From NCBI GenBank assembly GCA_023014335.1, contig JAECYW010000006.1, positions 930,001 through 994,000 on the forward strand: a DNA stretch of 64,000 nt, given 5' to 3'. Under the pieces are notes generated by a model. It was not told where the DNA came from. It was given only the letters and a program-made list of their open reading frames with translations, and did not search any database. Each line of letters starts with the position of its first letter. Within the stretch, counting starts at the first letter, position 1. The stretch is from Galerina marginata (Eukaryota; Basidiomycota; Agaricomycetes; Agaricales; Galerinaceae). A program made the translations under genes and the position numbers. Positions 1 to 9,715 of the stretch are shown here, piece after piece.

Positions 1-243
1 CCGCCGTAATCAGTCAAATTGCGGACGAAGACATTGGTACACAGTGGAGATGACGCTGCTATAACATTTTCTTTTGAAGTGCCTTGAAGGACTACCCTGG
101 GAGTGTGGATGGACTCTTCTCGTGCTTCTCTTCGTATACCACGACTCTGAGGTATGTCTTCTCCGTCGCGTCTCGCGTCAATTTCTAGACGGTAACATTT
201 TTTTTTCGTGGATAGCTTGATCTTTTCTCTCCAGATCATTGTC

Positions 244-1825
244 ATGGCACCCTCATCCATGCCCAGCAGTATTTCGCTAGAAGACATTTGGCGTTTCCAA
301 TCAAATGCCGGTGAGCATAGACGCCTGTCCACCCAGTTTAAACTGAAGCAAACTATCTCAAGGTTACCTCGCTCTGAACGCTGCCGTGGTGTTTGGGATC
401 GTTTTCTGGGACTAGTGCGTCTTTTTTGCGAATTGTTCTCCATTAGACCTAACGACACTCAAAGCATTCAGCTGTTGCCTGAGGAAAGAAGTCTGTACGA
501 AACCAGAAGAAGGCGAGAGTGGCGGTCACCAGCACCTTGGGCGTAAGTTGATGCAAATTCTTAAAAAGCCCAAGCTCCAGCTGATCATTTTTTAGATTTA
601 TTGCTCTTCGTTACTCAGCACTTGCTTCTACTGTATGCGGTGTCATTTACTCATCCGTAAGACTAAGCAATTGCCAAGCCTTCGTCTCGGTCAGTCAGGG
701 AGCCACAGTGGTCGCTGTAGCTTCCTCAGCAGTAATCCTCTGCTCACGAGTTGGATCACTATGGGACTACCGGCGTCTTCCTCTTGCCCTGGTATTTATT
801 CCTTGTCTTTTCATGATTTGTGCATGGGTGAGTCGACCAATTCAACTCCTGCACACTCGAAATTTATCTACTTCATGTAGATGGCATTCGCCGCACAATT
901 CAGGGCAACGGTGGGCTTAGCCCTGCCTTTTGGTAGTAATTGCCAATTCGAGCCTCTGGCGGTGTGGACGCCCATAAGCTACGCGACCACTGCTGCCTTC
1001 AATTGCATAGTTCTGGCTCTAGTGGTGACCAGGATCGTGACCACATGCACAATGGTAGCCACGAACACGGGTTTCACCTTGATCAACAGGGCTTGCATTC
1101 TTTACCTTCTCTGCGCTGCCATCCCAAGCGCAGCCATCGCTTGCGTATACTCGGTCAATTGGTCAAACGAGCTTATTAAACACGCAGCGATGCCGTACGC
1201 TGTCTTGATTATGATGGCTATGGGGTCTCGCGTATTTCTCAACCTGCAACTGCACAACCACACTCTTACACGAGTTGCTGAATCCAATCATTTCACTGCG
1301 CCTAATTGGTCTCCAGCAAACTTGGAGAAGTCGATATCAAGCCCCACACCATCACATCCCCACGAACCCATCTTCGACCCATCGATAACCATGCTGTCAG
1401 TTGCTCCTAGCGATGTTCGCTCGCTGGACAGATATACCACGCGGACGGCTCTGACTGTGCCGGAGACGCCTGCCACTGTTACCAGCTTCGGGGAGTCAAT
1501 GACTTACAGTGGATCCTCCTATGGCCGGGTCATGAGCTCGTCGAGGTCGACGCCAAGGTCACAGAGGAGTCACTACAGAGGAGGGGGAAGCATGAAATCC
1601 TACTCCACGACGTCCACTCGGTTTACCGACGCTCCCCCCAGACCGCCCAGGAGCGCCAGGGTTGGGAGTGTTAGGTCTGTTGGCACAACATCGACTCGTC
1701 AAACAACGTCTACCCGTCAAACCGGCCCCAGACCGCAAAAGAGAGTGCGCGTCCCAAGCATCGACTCGGTAACTCAAACTAAGCTGCCCACGGAAAATCT
1801 CAAGTCGACGTGGCATGGAGTTTGA
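244..1825 (+). CDS. DUF6533-type multi-pass membrane protein (5 exons, 457 aa)
   Basis: Splicing 244-310, 363-414, 465-542, 596-827 and 881-1825 closes every phase and gives 457 residues. The second intron carries an ACCTAACG branch site. The N-terminal part reads GYLALNAAVVFGIVFWDY then LLPEERSLY, the helix plus Pro-Glu-Glu signature of the DUF6533 domain common in Agaricomycetes. Several further hydrophobic helices follow to about residue 275 (for example a Leu/Val-rich one near 1006-1045 and another near 1100-1150). The rest, about 180 residues, is a Ser/Thr/Arg-rich tail, probably cytoplasmic and disordered. Seven helices are likely by analogy with the family, which suggests a receptor-like role, but no ligand or partner is known to me. 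The start at 244 is chosen because it opens the exon that splices into the conserved helix. Confidence 0.8.
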
Positions 1826-2256
1826 GCATCACTTCTTGATTAATCGGACTATACATAAATTAATTCATTCATTTGTATGAACACCTTGCCTCTGTACGAT
1901 CCTAGTTCCTCTTCCCTGAATTCGAATCAGCTGGGCGGGTTCAAATTTTGGTGCCACAATGCCTACTCTTCATTTGCATGAACTTTCACGTTATTAATGT
2001 TCAACACACTGGTGATTGTTTCGCACCGTCGTTAATGGCATGGCCCAGGGTGCATTTAAATAATTGCAAGGGTCGTAACCAAAAATTTCCGCCCAAACTA
2101 AAATCAATTATGGGAGAGATGCGATAAACGAGGGAATTCATCGAAACTGACAGCTGTATGACTACGCTGCAAATATGAACAGGTTATGAAAACACTATTT
2201 CATTGTTTCCGCGAATGTGTCTTCGACCAAAGTCATAATATGTATAAAATAAAAAT
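1826..2256. other. Intergenic, between two gene 3' ends
   Basis: This is a short AT-rich spacer between the convergent ends of the membrane protein and the F-box gene. I see no ORF with coding character and no repeat; it should contain both polyadenylation regions. Confidence 0.5.
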
Positions 2257-4125
2257 TTACAATTGATACAATTTGTTTCCGACCACGAGAGTGCGCACAG
2301 CTGGGCAACCAGCACGTAATTCTTCAATCAACGTTTCGATGGTACCTTCTTCCATATGAACTTCCTGCCGAGGGTAGGCCTCCTGCTGACAAGTGAACGT
2401 CAGACGTCTAAGGTTCGGAAAGAGGATTTTAATCCACAAGCAGAGCGCCGCCGGTGTCTGGTCCGCATATCGCACATTAAATCGGTATAGAAGCAGATGT
2501 GTAACGCGAACGAAGGCGATGAGAGGAATGTTATTGTCTTGCGTCAGCTGCTGAATGTCAGCTTGGCTGAGGGTTTCCCATACACTGCGCCGGAATTCAC
2601 GTCGAGTATTAATGCTCTCGATATACCGAGTCACTGGCCCAAAGTCGGTAAATTCCATTTGGGCATCGAGGGAGAAGTCGACTTCATGTTCTCGAGGTTG
2701 TGATACGATTCGGTTGAGCAAAGAGTTGACCGCAAGGCTTGAAGTTATGTAGCTCGGAGGATGAATCAATCGAGAGGAAGGGTATACCGTGAGGTCTTTC
2801 AGTTGCGGAAGGGGAGGGTGGGAGGAATTCCTGGCCAAGGTTGATCGGGCGTCAAGCAAGAGGGATATCAGTTCTGCTGGTGCATGTAAGGTATGAAGGT
2901 GGGGGAAGGACAGCAGGGAAAGACCGTTCGACGTGAAAGGGGAAGTCAGTGAGGATTTGTGGGTGTCAATTTCCTGTAATCGTGGACGAAATGTCCGATC
3001 GACCGAAAGATACCTCAAATTTGAGAAGCGACCAATAAAATGAAGGAGGTCAGTTGCGTCCAGATTGGGACAATTCCTGAAGAAAGAAAGACGGGTTAAT
3101 TTTGCCCCAACTGCGTCTGCGATAAAAGGGAGGATCGTGGACCAGACACCCTTGGAGATGGAAATGTAGGCGAAAGAAATCGAGGTAAGATGTGGATGCG
3201 AGCGCAGCAGGGATAACGTCCAGTTTGTGAAAGGGGGTAAAAGAAGAGCTGGCGAATGTATGGATAATGAATTTATTCGGTTGTATACTTGGCCAATGGA
3301 TGGCAATACCGGAGGATCGACACCATCATTTGACAATCTATCGTCAGGCCATGGTCCTTGGAATTCCCATTGAAGTTGAGACGCTTGGTTATCACGTCTG
3401 AAGACGTTGTGGGACAAATAAGAGAACGCCCTTTTAACTCCATTGACTGATCGGAAGTGAAAAGGCCGTTGGATAGTCGGGTCATATTGAACGGTCAACG
3501 AGGTACATCCCCGAACGACGAGTAGATTCAGCAGGTAGCCAAAAGAATTCGTCCATTTTCTGATTTCCGAAATGTGGACATGGCTAGCTGACCGTTCGCG
3601 GGTGACGAAGTAGGGATCCCACATGAGGTATATTTCGGCGGTGCCCACGTATTTCAGCCTCTGCACGAATCTCGAAACCCTCCTAACAGCGTGCGGCAAG
3701 TCTAATGCCTGTTGGAAGGAATTTCGATAGCCGTTGGGGTCTGGGTCTTGGAAAAAGCATCTGAGATGGTTCACTTTGGAAATGGTGGTAGAGATTCCCA
3801 GGCCAGACAGTGCATCGGGCTGGTTGGTAGCCTTGACATGGTTGGGGTTCCATTCCAAAATATATATTGACGACTCTTGTTCTGGGTCTTGTATACCATG
3901 GCTGGCTAAAAAGAGAGGCAGGGCGAGGTGGAGAAAGCGCCGTGACAGGAGGGACGCATTGAAAATATCCCTTGAAGGAAGAGCAGAGAGTATATCGATC
4001 AATAACTCGTTAGGGAGATCCGAAAGGTTGACTCCATTATCATTATAAAGGTAATGGTTGGAGCGACAAGCATCTGCGCTGAATGAGTCCTCAATATGGG
4101 GGTTATTCTGGTTGATGTCGAGCAT
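2257..4125 (-). CDS. F-box/leucine-rich-like protein, large subfamily (about 622 aa)
   Basis: The open frame continues upstream to 4197 but only from a GTG codon; the first ATG is at 4125, giving about 622 residues. Near residue 33 an F-box begins with LPNELLIDILSALPSRD, followed by SLLSRRFLHLALPLFLASHG. F-boxes bind Skp1 in SCF ubiquitin ligases and the rest of the protein normally picks the substrate. The remainder has spaced Leu-rich stretches such as LLRSHPHLTSISFAY and LLHFIGRFSNLRYLSV, consistent with irregular leucine-rich repeats. It shares its whole architecture with the gene at 62001-63731, including the SLLR...TSISF...IADA...L block, and more loosely with those at 53529 and 56419. 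No intron is needed. The substrate is unknown. An extra 5' exon cannot be excluded. Confidence 0.8.
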   Translation of the reverse strand: MLDINQNNPHIEDSFSADACRSNHYLYNDNGVNLSDLPNELLIDILSALPSRDIFNASLLSRRFLHLALPLFLASHGIQDPEQESSIYILEWNPNHVKATNQPDALSGLGISTTISKVNHLRCFFQDPDPNGYRNSFQQALDLPHAVRRVSRFVQRLKYVGTAEIYLMWDPYFVTRERSASHVHISEIRKWTNSFGYLLNLLVVRGCTSLTVQYDPTIQRPFHFRSVNGVKRAFSYLSHNVFRRDNQASQLQWEFQGPWPDDRLSNDGVDPPVLPSIGQVYNRINSLSIHSPALLLPPFTNWTLSLLRSHPHLTSISFAYISISKGVWSTILPFIADAVGAKLTRLSFFRNCPNLDATDLLHFIGRFSNLRYLSVDRTFRPRLQEIDTHKSSLTSPFTSNGLSLLSFPHLHTLHAPAELISLLLDARSTLARNSSHPPLPQLKDLTVYPSSRLIHPPSYITSSLAVNSLLNRIVSQPREHEVDFSLDAQMEFTDFGPVTRYIESINTRREFRRSVWETLSQADIQQLTQDNNIPLIAFVRVTHLLLYRFNVRYADQTPAALCLWIKILFPNLRRLTFTCQQEAYPRQEVHMEEGTIETLIEELRAGCPAVRTLVVGNKLYQL

Positions 4126-4709
4126 GTTTCCAAGTCCTATTGAATTCAATCCGTGAGGTTCAGTTGCAACGAGGCTCGATAACGAATGAAAACCCACACG
4201 CTGTAGGCGTCCTTCAAGTTTGAAATTCGGAGAGTTACTCCTCAGAGGTCTTGAGAGGCAGATTCAGGAAGAACGAGGCTCTTGTCCTAAACGAAGAAAC
4301 CAAAACTATTCCCGTTGGCCGGGAAGTGAGCCATTTTCGCTCCAACAAGCGTCGTGTGATATCGGAGCTTATTCTGAGATCCAGAGGGCTTGAGCTCCTA
4401 GATGAGTGGTGATTGAGAGTGTCAGAGCATGAACAGCATATGAGCAGCTTCAAATTGCAGGCTTACCGTTGAACAGTTGAAGTTATCCAAGTTGCTGTTG
4501 GGTCTTGTTCGGTGTTGAACTGGGTTTGTGAACACATGACCAGGATTTTGTCGGCAAATGCTGTGTCAGTAGTAGCACTGAAGCATTAATACAAGCTCAA
4601 GGAGGCCGTAAATATCTTTGGTTCCTTTGAACACTACATGATCTTTTACGTAGTTCAACCTGTAAAAATCTTTCTAAAATATCTATCCGCCCTTCCAAAA
4701 GCTTTCACA
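4126..4709. other. Upstream region of the F-box gene
   Basis: This stretch holds the presumed promoter and leader of the minus-strand F-box gene and possibly the promoter of the plus-strand locus that follows. I recognise no TATA box and no coding exon. Confidence 0.4.
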
Positions 4710-6096
4710 ATGGCACCCATAAACCCATGTGGTCGGGCCACGACAAGGGTCAACACATCTTTCTCCAAATTTGCAAACCTACTCGGTATGCATCTGTTGC
4801 ATGACCCCCGCGATCCACCTACGTCCTTTGCGGTTGAGGGTTGAGCGACAAATTTCCCCAGCCCCTTTAACGACAAAGTTCTGGGACTTCTCCATCTCCG
4901 GGAGCCAGTAAGTCACCTCTTTATGGCACGAAATTGGCGCAGTATTAAGTCCAACTTGAACAAGAGGAAAGAGTTCTCTCCATTCCAATTTCATCGCACA
5001 GGAGCCTGCGGTGCACGGTCGTCGGTCCCCAGCCAGTCAAGTTCCGACGCCTTCCTAGCCATCGTACCACGCGCCACGAGATCCTCGCGGTCCATGGGGC
5101 CTTACAGCACGTTCGTCGAGCGCTATGTCGTCGAAAACGGTAGTTGGTGCCGTACAGCCATCCTTATCAATATGACCAATAATCCTCTGTGCTGGCTCTT
5201 CCTTTCGCCCGCTGACAACATAACGAGCACCGGCTAACTTTCTTTCTTGTAATGGATTGGGTAGCATTTGCCATATTTTCCACATCGCCTTGGCCTGATA
5301 GCCGTCACCGAAAAATCCAGTGGCTCTTCATTCGGACTCCGTAGGTGTGCCCTCCTTGATTTCCTCCTGCATAATAGGGCATCATCATTTCCGGCGTCCG
5401 CCGTTCCACATGTCAGCCAGCTGAGAAGCTACCCGGTCGGTATGGCTTTTGGCTAATGAGGAACGCGCTTGTCCTTTCACGGGAAGAGCTTTAGCATCCT
5501 GCATCATGGCCGTCTGCAAGTTAGCCCGCGTAAAACCGGTCGGCAGTCGGTGGGCAGAGCTGTTGGGAAGGTATGAAGAGGGTTTAACATTTGATATCGG
5601 GCGAAGGCACGTACTAATCATTTCTTTCTTCGCCGAAAGATGGCCAGACTTCGCCATCGCCACCCAGATCACCGTCCCAGGCCGATTGCACAGACATTTA
5701 CACAGGAATTGAAAGGTAGGTCTGCCGTAAGCCAGTTACTGCACTGTCAAAATGTTGTGAATACAAGGGTAACCTACTAACCATTTATTATTTCACAGCC
5801 TATCCGCTATCCGATCATCGAGTGGAAGGCGAGGGATGAGAGTACGTTGGCGTGGCGAGAGGGGGGGGGGCGCTGGCCGACGTGGCCGCCGACGTATGCA
5901 GTTGTGCGCTTCTTAAGCAGCCCGGATGTGGTGGTGAAGGAGACGCCAGGGTCACCGCCTTCAGCGATACGTCCCGGTACCAACTCCAAAGTATGCTTGG
6001 TGGCTTCCCAAGTACCACGATCTTTTCGTCTTCCCTTGTTTAAGGCCTCTGCTCTGGCTGTTCATCATCTCCGTCGATATTTCTGGTGGGAAGTGA
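4710..6096 (+). CDS. Unidentified multi-exon locus, exon structure uncertain
   Basis: There are strong intron signals on the plus strand but no single convincing reading frame. Two are good fungal introns: 5570-5639 (GTATGA, branch GTACTAATC, end GAAAG) and one ending near 5799 with CCTACTAACC and TTTCACAG. Coding-like pieces include MAPINPCGRATTRVNTSF at 4710, a Trp-rich stretch RYPIIEWKARDESTLAWREG after 5800, and a frame ending at 6096 with KYAWWLPKYHDLF and a hydrophobic PLLWLFIISVDI. I recognise no family. It may be a real gene whose joins I cannot resolve, or a decayed one. The minus strand also has open frames here, but they lack matching splice sites. Confidence 0.3.
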
Positions 6097-6208
6097 GGGT
6101 CGATTCAGGAAAGTTGTATGGTTTGATAATTATGGGCCAAGTAGGAGAGTGAATAAGTGGTGTAATTGGGATATTTAAGTCCATGGTGTAGTTTCATGGA
6201 AGGTTGAC

Positions 6209-6220
6209 GCGCATATATGC
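6209..6220. repeat. Palindrome GCGCATATATGC, copy 1
   Basis: This is one of five copies of a core containing GCATATATGC in the window. It pairs with a second copy at 6341-6352, about 130 bases away. The flanks differ between sites apart from a few bases. Confidence 0.75.
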
Positions 6221-6340
6221 ACCCAAGTTCAAGACAGGAGCGAATCCAAATTTATGAGCGAAAGTTGACTGTTGAATGATGACTTGATATTAGAAGTTAT
6301 ATTTCTTGTTAAACTCTTGATTATACTTACCAACATTAAC

Positions 6341-6352
6341 GCGCATATATGC
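6341..6352. repeat. Palindrome GCGCATATATGC, copy 2
   Basis: This is the second member of the 6.2-6.35 kb pair. It is followed by TTCTGGTCCT, which resembles GCTCTGGTCCT just before the copy at 36133, so a little more than the palindrome may be shared. Confidence 0.75.
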
Positions 6353-6353
6353 C

Positions 6354-8458
6354 GTTCTGGTCCTTGCAGAATCCGATCTTCGAGAAGGTTACCAATCACT
6401 GCGTTTTCTGCAAACAATGCACCCCCTAGATAATTAGGATAAGTCGCTTTTTCAAGATGTCCAGCTGTGAATATCTCAGTGTACACCAAATATCCTGTCG
6501 TCAGGATTTGTCGAATATGAGGGATAGACATGTGGGGAAACATGACAAATCCTAAATATCCATAAGTAGGTGGCTTTCTGGCGCATCGCAATTTATCTTT
6601 GCTCGAAATCCTTCACCAATCTCACCATGTAATGTTTTGGCTCACTCATCTATCTTATGCTTTCCAACCTGGACATCCTGGTTGTCCTATCTGACCTAAA
6701 TATCCATGGCTCACCGCTTATTTAAAGGGAACCTTCAGGTCAAAGGTTAACTCTGAATCTTTCTCCTGAACTAAGTCTGGCTTCGTGAGTGTCCATTTTA
6801 ATTCTAAAATAACGACGTATGTCCCCACTGTGGCGACAAATTTACCACCAGAACATATTTGTGCTGCCTTCGCACCACCAACAACCCCCAGGCCGACCGC
6901 GAAATTTTCGAGTTCGCAGACCCTCTTTGATTCACTTATACCTTGCGGATGACGGAACACCTTCAGACCGGCATTTTGTGCAGTGCGTCACAAAAGAGGT
7001 GCGTCTTAGTCAAATTATAACCGCAACCAGTGTTCCGTATTGATTTTCTCCCTTCCTGCATTTTTGTCGGACCAACCGCACAACGCAGGTCGGAACAAAT
7101 GTCGATCATCAGACAGCAAGCCCAACATCCGTCGCCTCAACATTTTGCCCAGCCTCCGCAGAAGGCTATCGTCGTAGGCAGTAATAGTCAACTACATACA
7201 TAGATGTCAGGTGTATATAAAAAATACCAAATTTATGTTTTTCGCCGTCTCTCATGTGGATTGTCAGAATATCCTAATTATCCACCTGTGGATAATTAGG
7301 AAGCTCATTTCTAACGACCTGGATATCCCGAATTTCCGGGCATGTGGACCTGAATTATCTCATGTGGGATATCGTAGAAACAATACATGGCTACATGAGA
7401 ATATTTAGAGAAGGAAGCCATGGATAAGTAGGGATATGCGGGGCATCTCTGCCATGGACAAGTGGGGAGCGTGCAACAATGTTGAACATGTCTAGGGCTA
7501 GATACGTCAAATATCCGTAGCCTGGGATATCTTGGGAAAGTGCTATATACAGGTCAATATCCTGGGGTAGATAATTTTGAGAAAACGCAGTGAATTACAA
7601 GTCACAACTATGATTATGGTCAGTTGAATTCTAGATGACAGTATCACAAGAATTGTCCACCTTAAATGATAGGATTCCGAGGCAGTTTGCCGTGGCCCGT
7701 CGTCAATACGGTTTAGAAGGACGAGGGGGATAAAGGAAGAGTGGCTCGTCTGAGTCGCACCTGCTTAACCTTCTTTATTTGTGTATGATTGGACTTATGT
7801 AACGCGTCAATATGATTATGGTTCATGGAAGATAACTGATAAGATTAAATTCCTTGACAGGCATTTCTAAATTCTCTGTATAAATTTGGAGAAATTTGCA
7901 AATTTGGCCTGTGCTCGATCTGTGCTCTTCGAAGTACCCAGCCGGTACAGGAAGACAACTTGGCGAGTTATGTCAGTCATGAGGGGACTCATGTTGGCTC
8001 CCATTGGGTTTTAGTTGTCTATCCCGCCTTTTGGCCTGAGGTTTTTCTCACTAGGTGGTTTGGTCTGACGCAACGGTAAAGGGTGCTTGGTGTCCCGAGG
8101 CTGCTTAGATTTCTACGTACTATATCTGTGTACCTAGTCTGACGCACTTCTTTGCACCATCGGGCCGGTCGTTTCTTAATGGGACCTCCCTGGTAATACA
8201 CTCCTTCCTTCCTTCCTTCCTAAGTAATACTTACTCGCGACCGATGTCAATGCGAGGCGTCGCAACTTGCAGTCGCGGCATCGTAAGTAATGTCATGCTG
8301 CACCGTTCATTGAGCAAGTCCGAGCCTTCTATACATAGGTAATTATACTGTAGATAGATATTTTTACACCGATGTCAGAACCATTCAAAATCATAGATGA
8401 GATAGAGACACGTTCCGTTTGTTTTAACCCAGATGAGGAGCCGTTCTGGAACCGGATA
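6354..8458. other. Gene-free AT-rich stretch with many small palindromes
   Basis: I find no convincing gene on either strand. The part from 6380 to 7560 is dense in TATCC/GGATA words, for example CCTAAATATCCA at about 6553 and 6693, CCTAATTATCCA at 7273, and the short inverted repeat ATCCTG-tcgt-CAGGAT near 6489. A TTCC microsatellite lies near 8206-8220. Open frames here are short and have no family resemblance. Confidence 0.5.
7273..7300. repeat. Perfect inverted repeat, 13-base arms and 2-base loop
   Basis: The arms CCTAATTATCCAC and GTGGATAATTAGG are exactly complementary and separated by CT. It lies in the TATCC-rich stretch and may be a MITE remnant or a cruciform-forming site. Confidence 0.7.
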
Positions 8459-8620
8459 ACGATCTTTTCCTCAAGTGGCCCGGCAGACTCTTCTTGACAG
8501 CTCGGAACATCCGGAACTTCATAATTCCTTGGACGAACATGTTATTGACATCAACCCATGACCTTACACTGCGGTGGTTTCTTATCAATCCCTAGGCTAA
8601 TGAATAGCATTCCCAAATTC

Positions 8621-8628
8621 TATAAAGG
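8621..8628 (+). promoter_or_regulatory. TATA box of the 181-aa gene, left copy
   Basis: TATAAAGG lies about 160 bases before the ATG and is conserved, with its flank AAATTCTATAAAGG, in the right copy. A leader intron follows: GTAAGC at 8720, branch CACTAACC, ending AAAG at 8774 or ATAG at 8778. The right copy keeps the same donor and branch. Confidence 0.65.
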
Positions 8629-8785
8629 TTGACTTTGACATCGAGAGAATGCAGGTCAAGTTCAAGTAGTTGAACTCTTTACTCATCTACGAAAAGGCAT
8701 CTACGAAAAGGCTTGATCAGTAAGCCAACCGTTTGCCTTTCGAGTCTGTCCGCACTAACCTGGCCTATCTAAAGATAGGAAAGCC

Positions 8786-9331
8786 ATGAAACAATACAGA
8801 ATACCTTTTTATCAGAAAAGCGGCGACGATTACCAGTGCCCCATCTCGAGCTCTAGTGGCCACACCTTTGTCTTCACCATCTCAATAGTGGACTTGCACC
8901 AAAACCCGGAAACACAGTTTGGGATCAGATTCGCCGACAACAACTGGTTCGAAGTAACCGTATTCCCAGAATCGAAGAAAATATCTGTCTACTCCTCCGC
9001 TCATTCATATGCAACCTTCTCCGAGACCCTCCCCATCTCCTTGGCGAACGAGACAAACCTCGTTATCAGAATACACAAGGCCGACTCAAAGAATTACTTG
9101 ACCTCTGTGAACGAACACTTCGTTACCGGTATGGAAGGCTCGACAACGGCTGTCGCCGCGTCGCAGGTCTACCAATTCGTCGGTCCTTCCCGCGGTGGGG
9201 CGACCTTTGCAGAGGGAAAGTATCGAGGGGCTACCCTGACTATTTTTGAAGACGCAGATGACCATCAAAAGGCAGAGCGGTTCGCACAGGCGATGAGGAA
9301 TCCCGATGCGGAGATTTTGAAGCTGCTGTAA
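8786..9331 (+). CDS. 181-aa protein of unknown function, left copy of an inverted pair
   Basis: This is a single coding exon behind a leader intron, with no signal peptide and no membrane helix, so probably cytosolic. The first 145 residues alternate hydrophobic and polar residues like a beta-sandwich; segments such as SGHTFVFTISIVDLHQ, FADNNWFEVTVF, KKISVYSSAH and NLVIRIHKADSKNYL resemble the strand pattern of galectin-type lectins, but the usual galectin sugar-binding residues are not evident, so this is inference only. The last 30 residues are charged and probably helical. The copy at 15979-16524 is about 78% identical by hand alignment (roughly 40 differences). The C-terminal third and the KADSKNYLTSVNE segment are nearly unchanged, while strands around residues 50-85 vary most. 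Confidence 0.85.
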   Translation: MKQYRIPFYQKSGDDYQCPISSSSGHTFVFTISIVDLHQNPETQFGIRFADNNWFEVTVFPESKKISVYSSAHSYATFSETLPISLANETNLVIRIHKADSKNYLTSVNEHFVTGMEGSTTAVAASQVYQFVGPSRGGATFAEGKYRGATLTIFEDADDHQKAERFAQAMRNPDAEILKLL

Positions 9332-9715
9332 GCGAAAGGTCCTCTGAGGTATGGTAATGTGAGGGTTCCCCTTCGCCTGCACACGAAATGGAATTTTTGG
9401 AATACATTCACGACCGTCCCATAGTCCAGCGCTGCACGTCCTGTTTCATAAATTTATATCCGTGGTTGTTAAATACCACCTTACTACGGAGTAGTCAGTT
9501 CAATATGCTCACCCATTTTGTATTCCCTTTCGTTCTCAAATTTAACTCGAAAAGCTTGATTGGAGCATAATTTTGAAGGGTGGGATCACTGTATGCGCGG
9601 AGGGGCAGTCAAAGAACTGATCGAGGAGGATGAGTGATGTGAAAAATAATGTCAACAAAACCAATCAACAGAATAAATAGATAAGATTGGAAAAGCAATC
9701 TTTACTTCAGCCACC

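Larger units (their letters stand above)
8459..9609 (+). repeat. Left arm of a large inverted duplication
   Basis: This block is repeated in opposite orientation at about 15785-16836. Matching landmarks are the upstream GCAGACTCTTCTTGACAGCT at 8483, the TATA box, a 5' leader intron, the whole coding region, GTGAGGGTTCCC after the stop, and TGTATGCGCGGAGGGGCAGT at 9590-9609. The 3' flank is more diverged and carries insertions or deletions. Confidence 0.85.
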
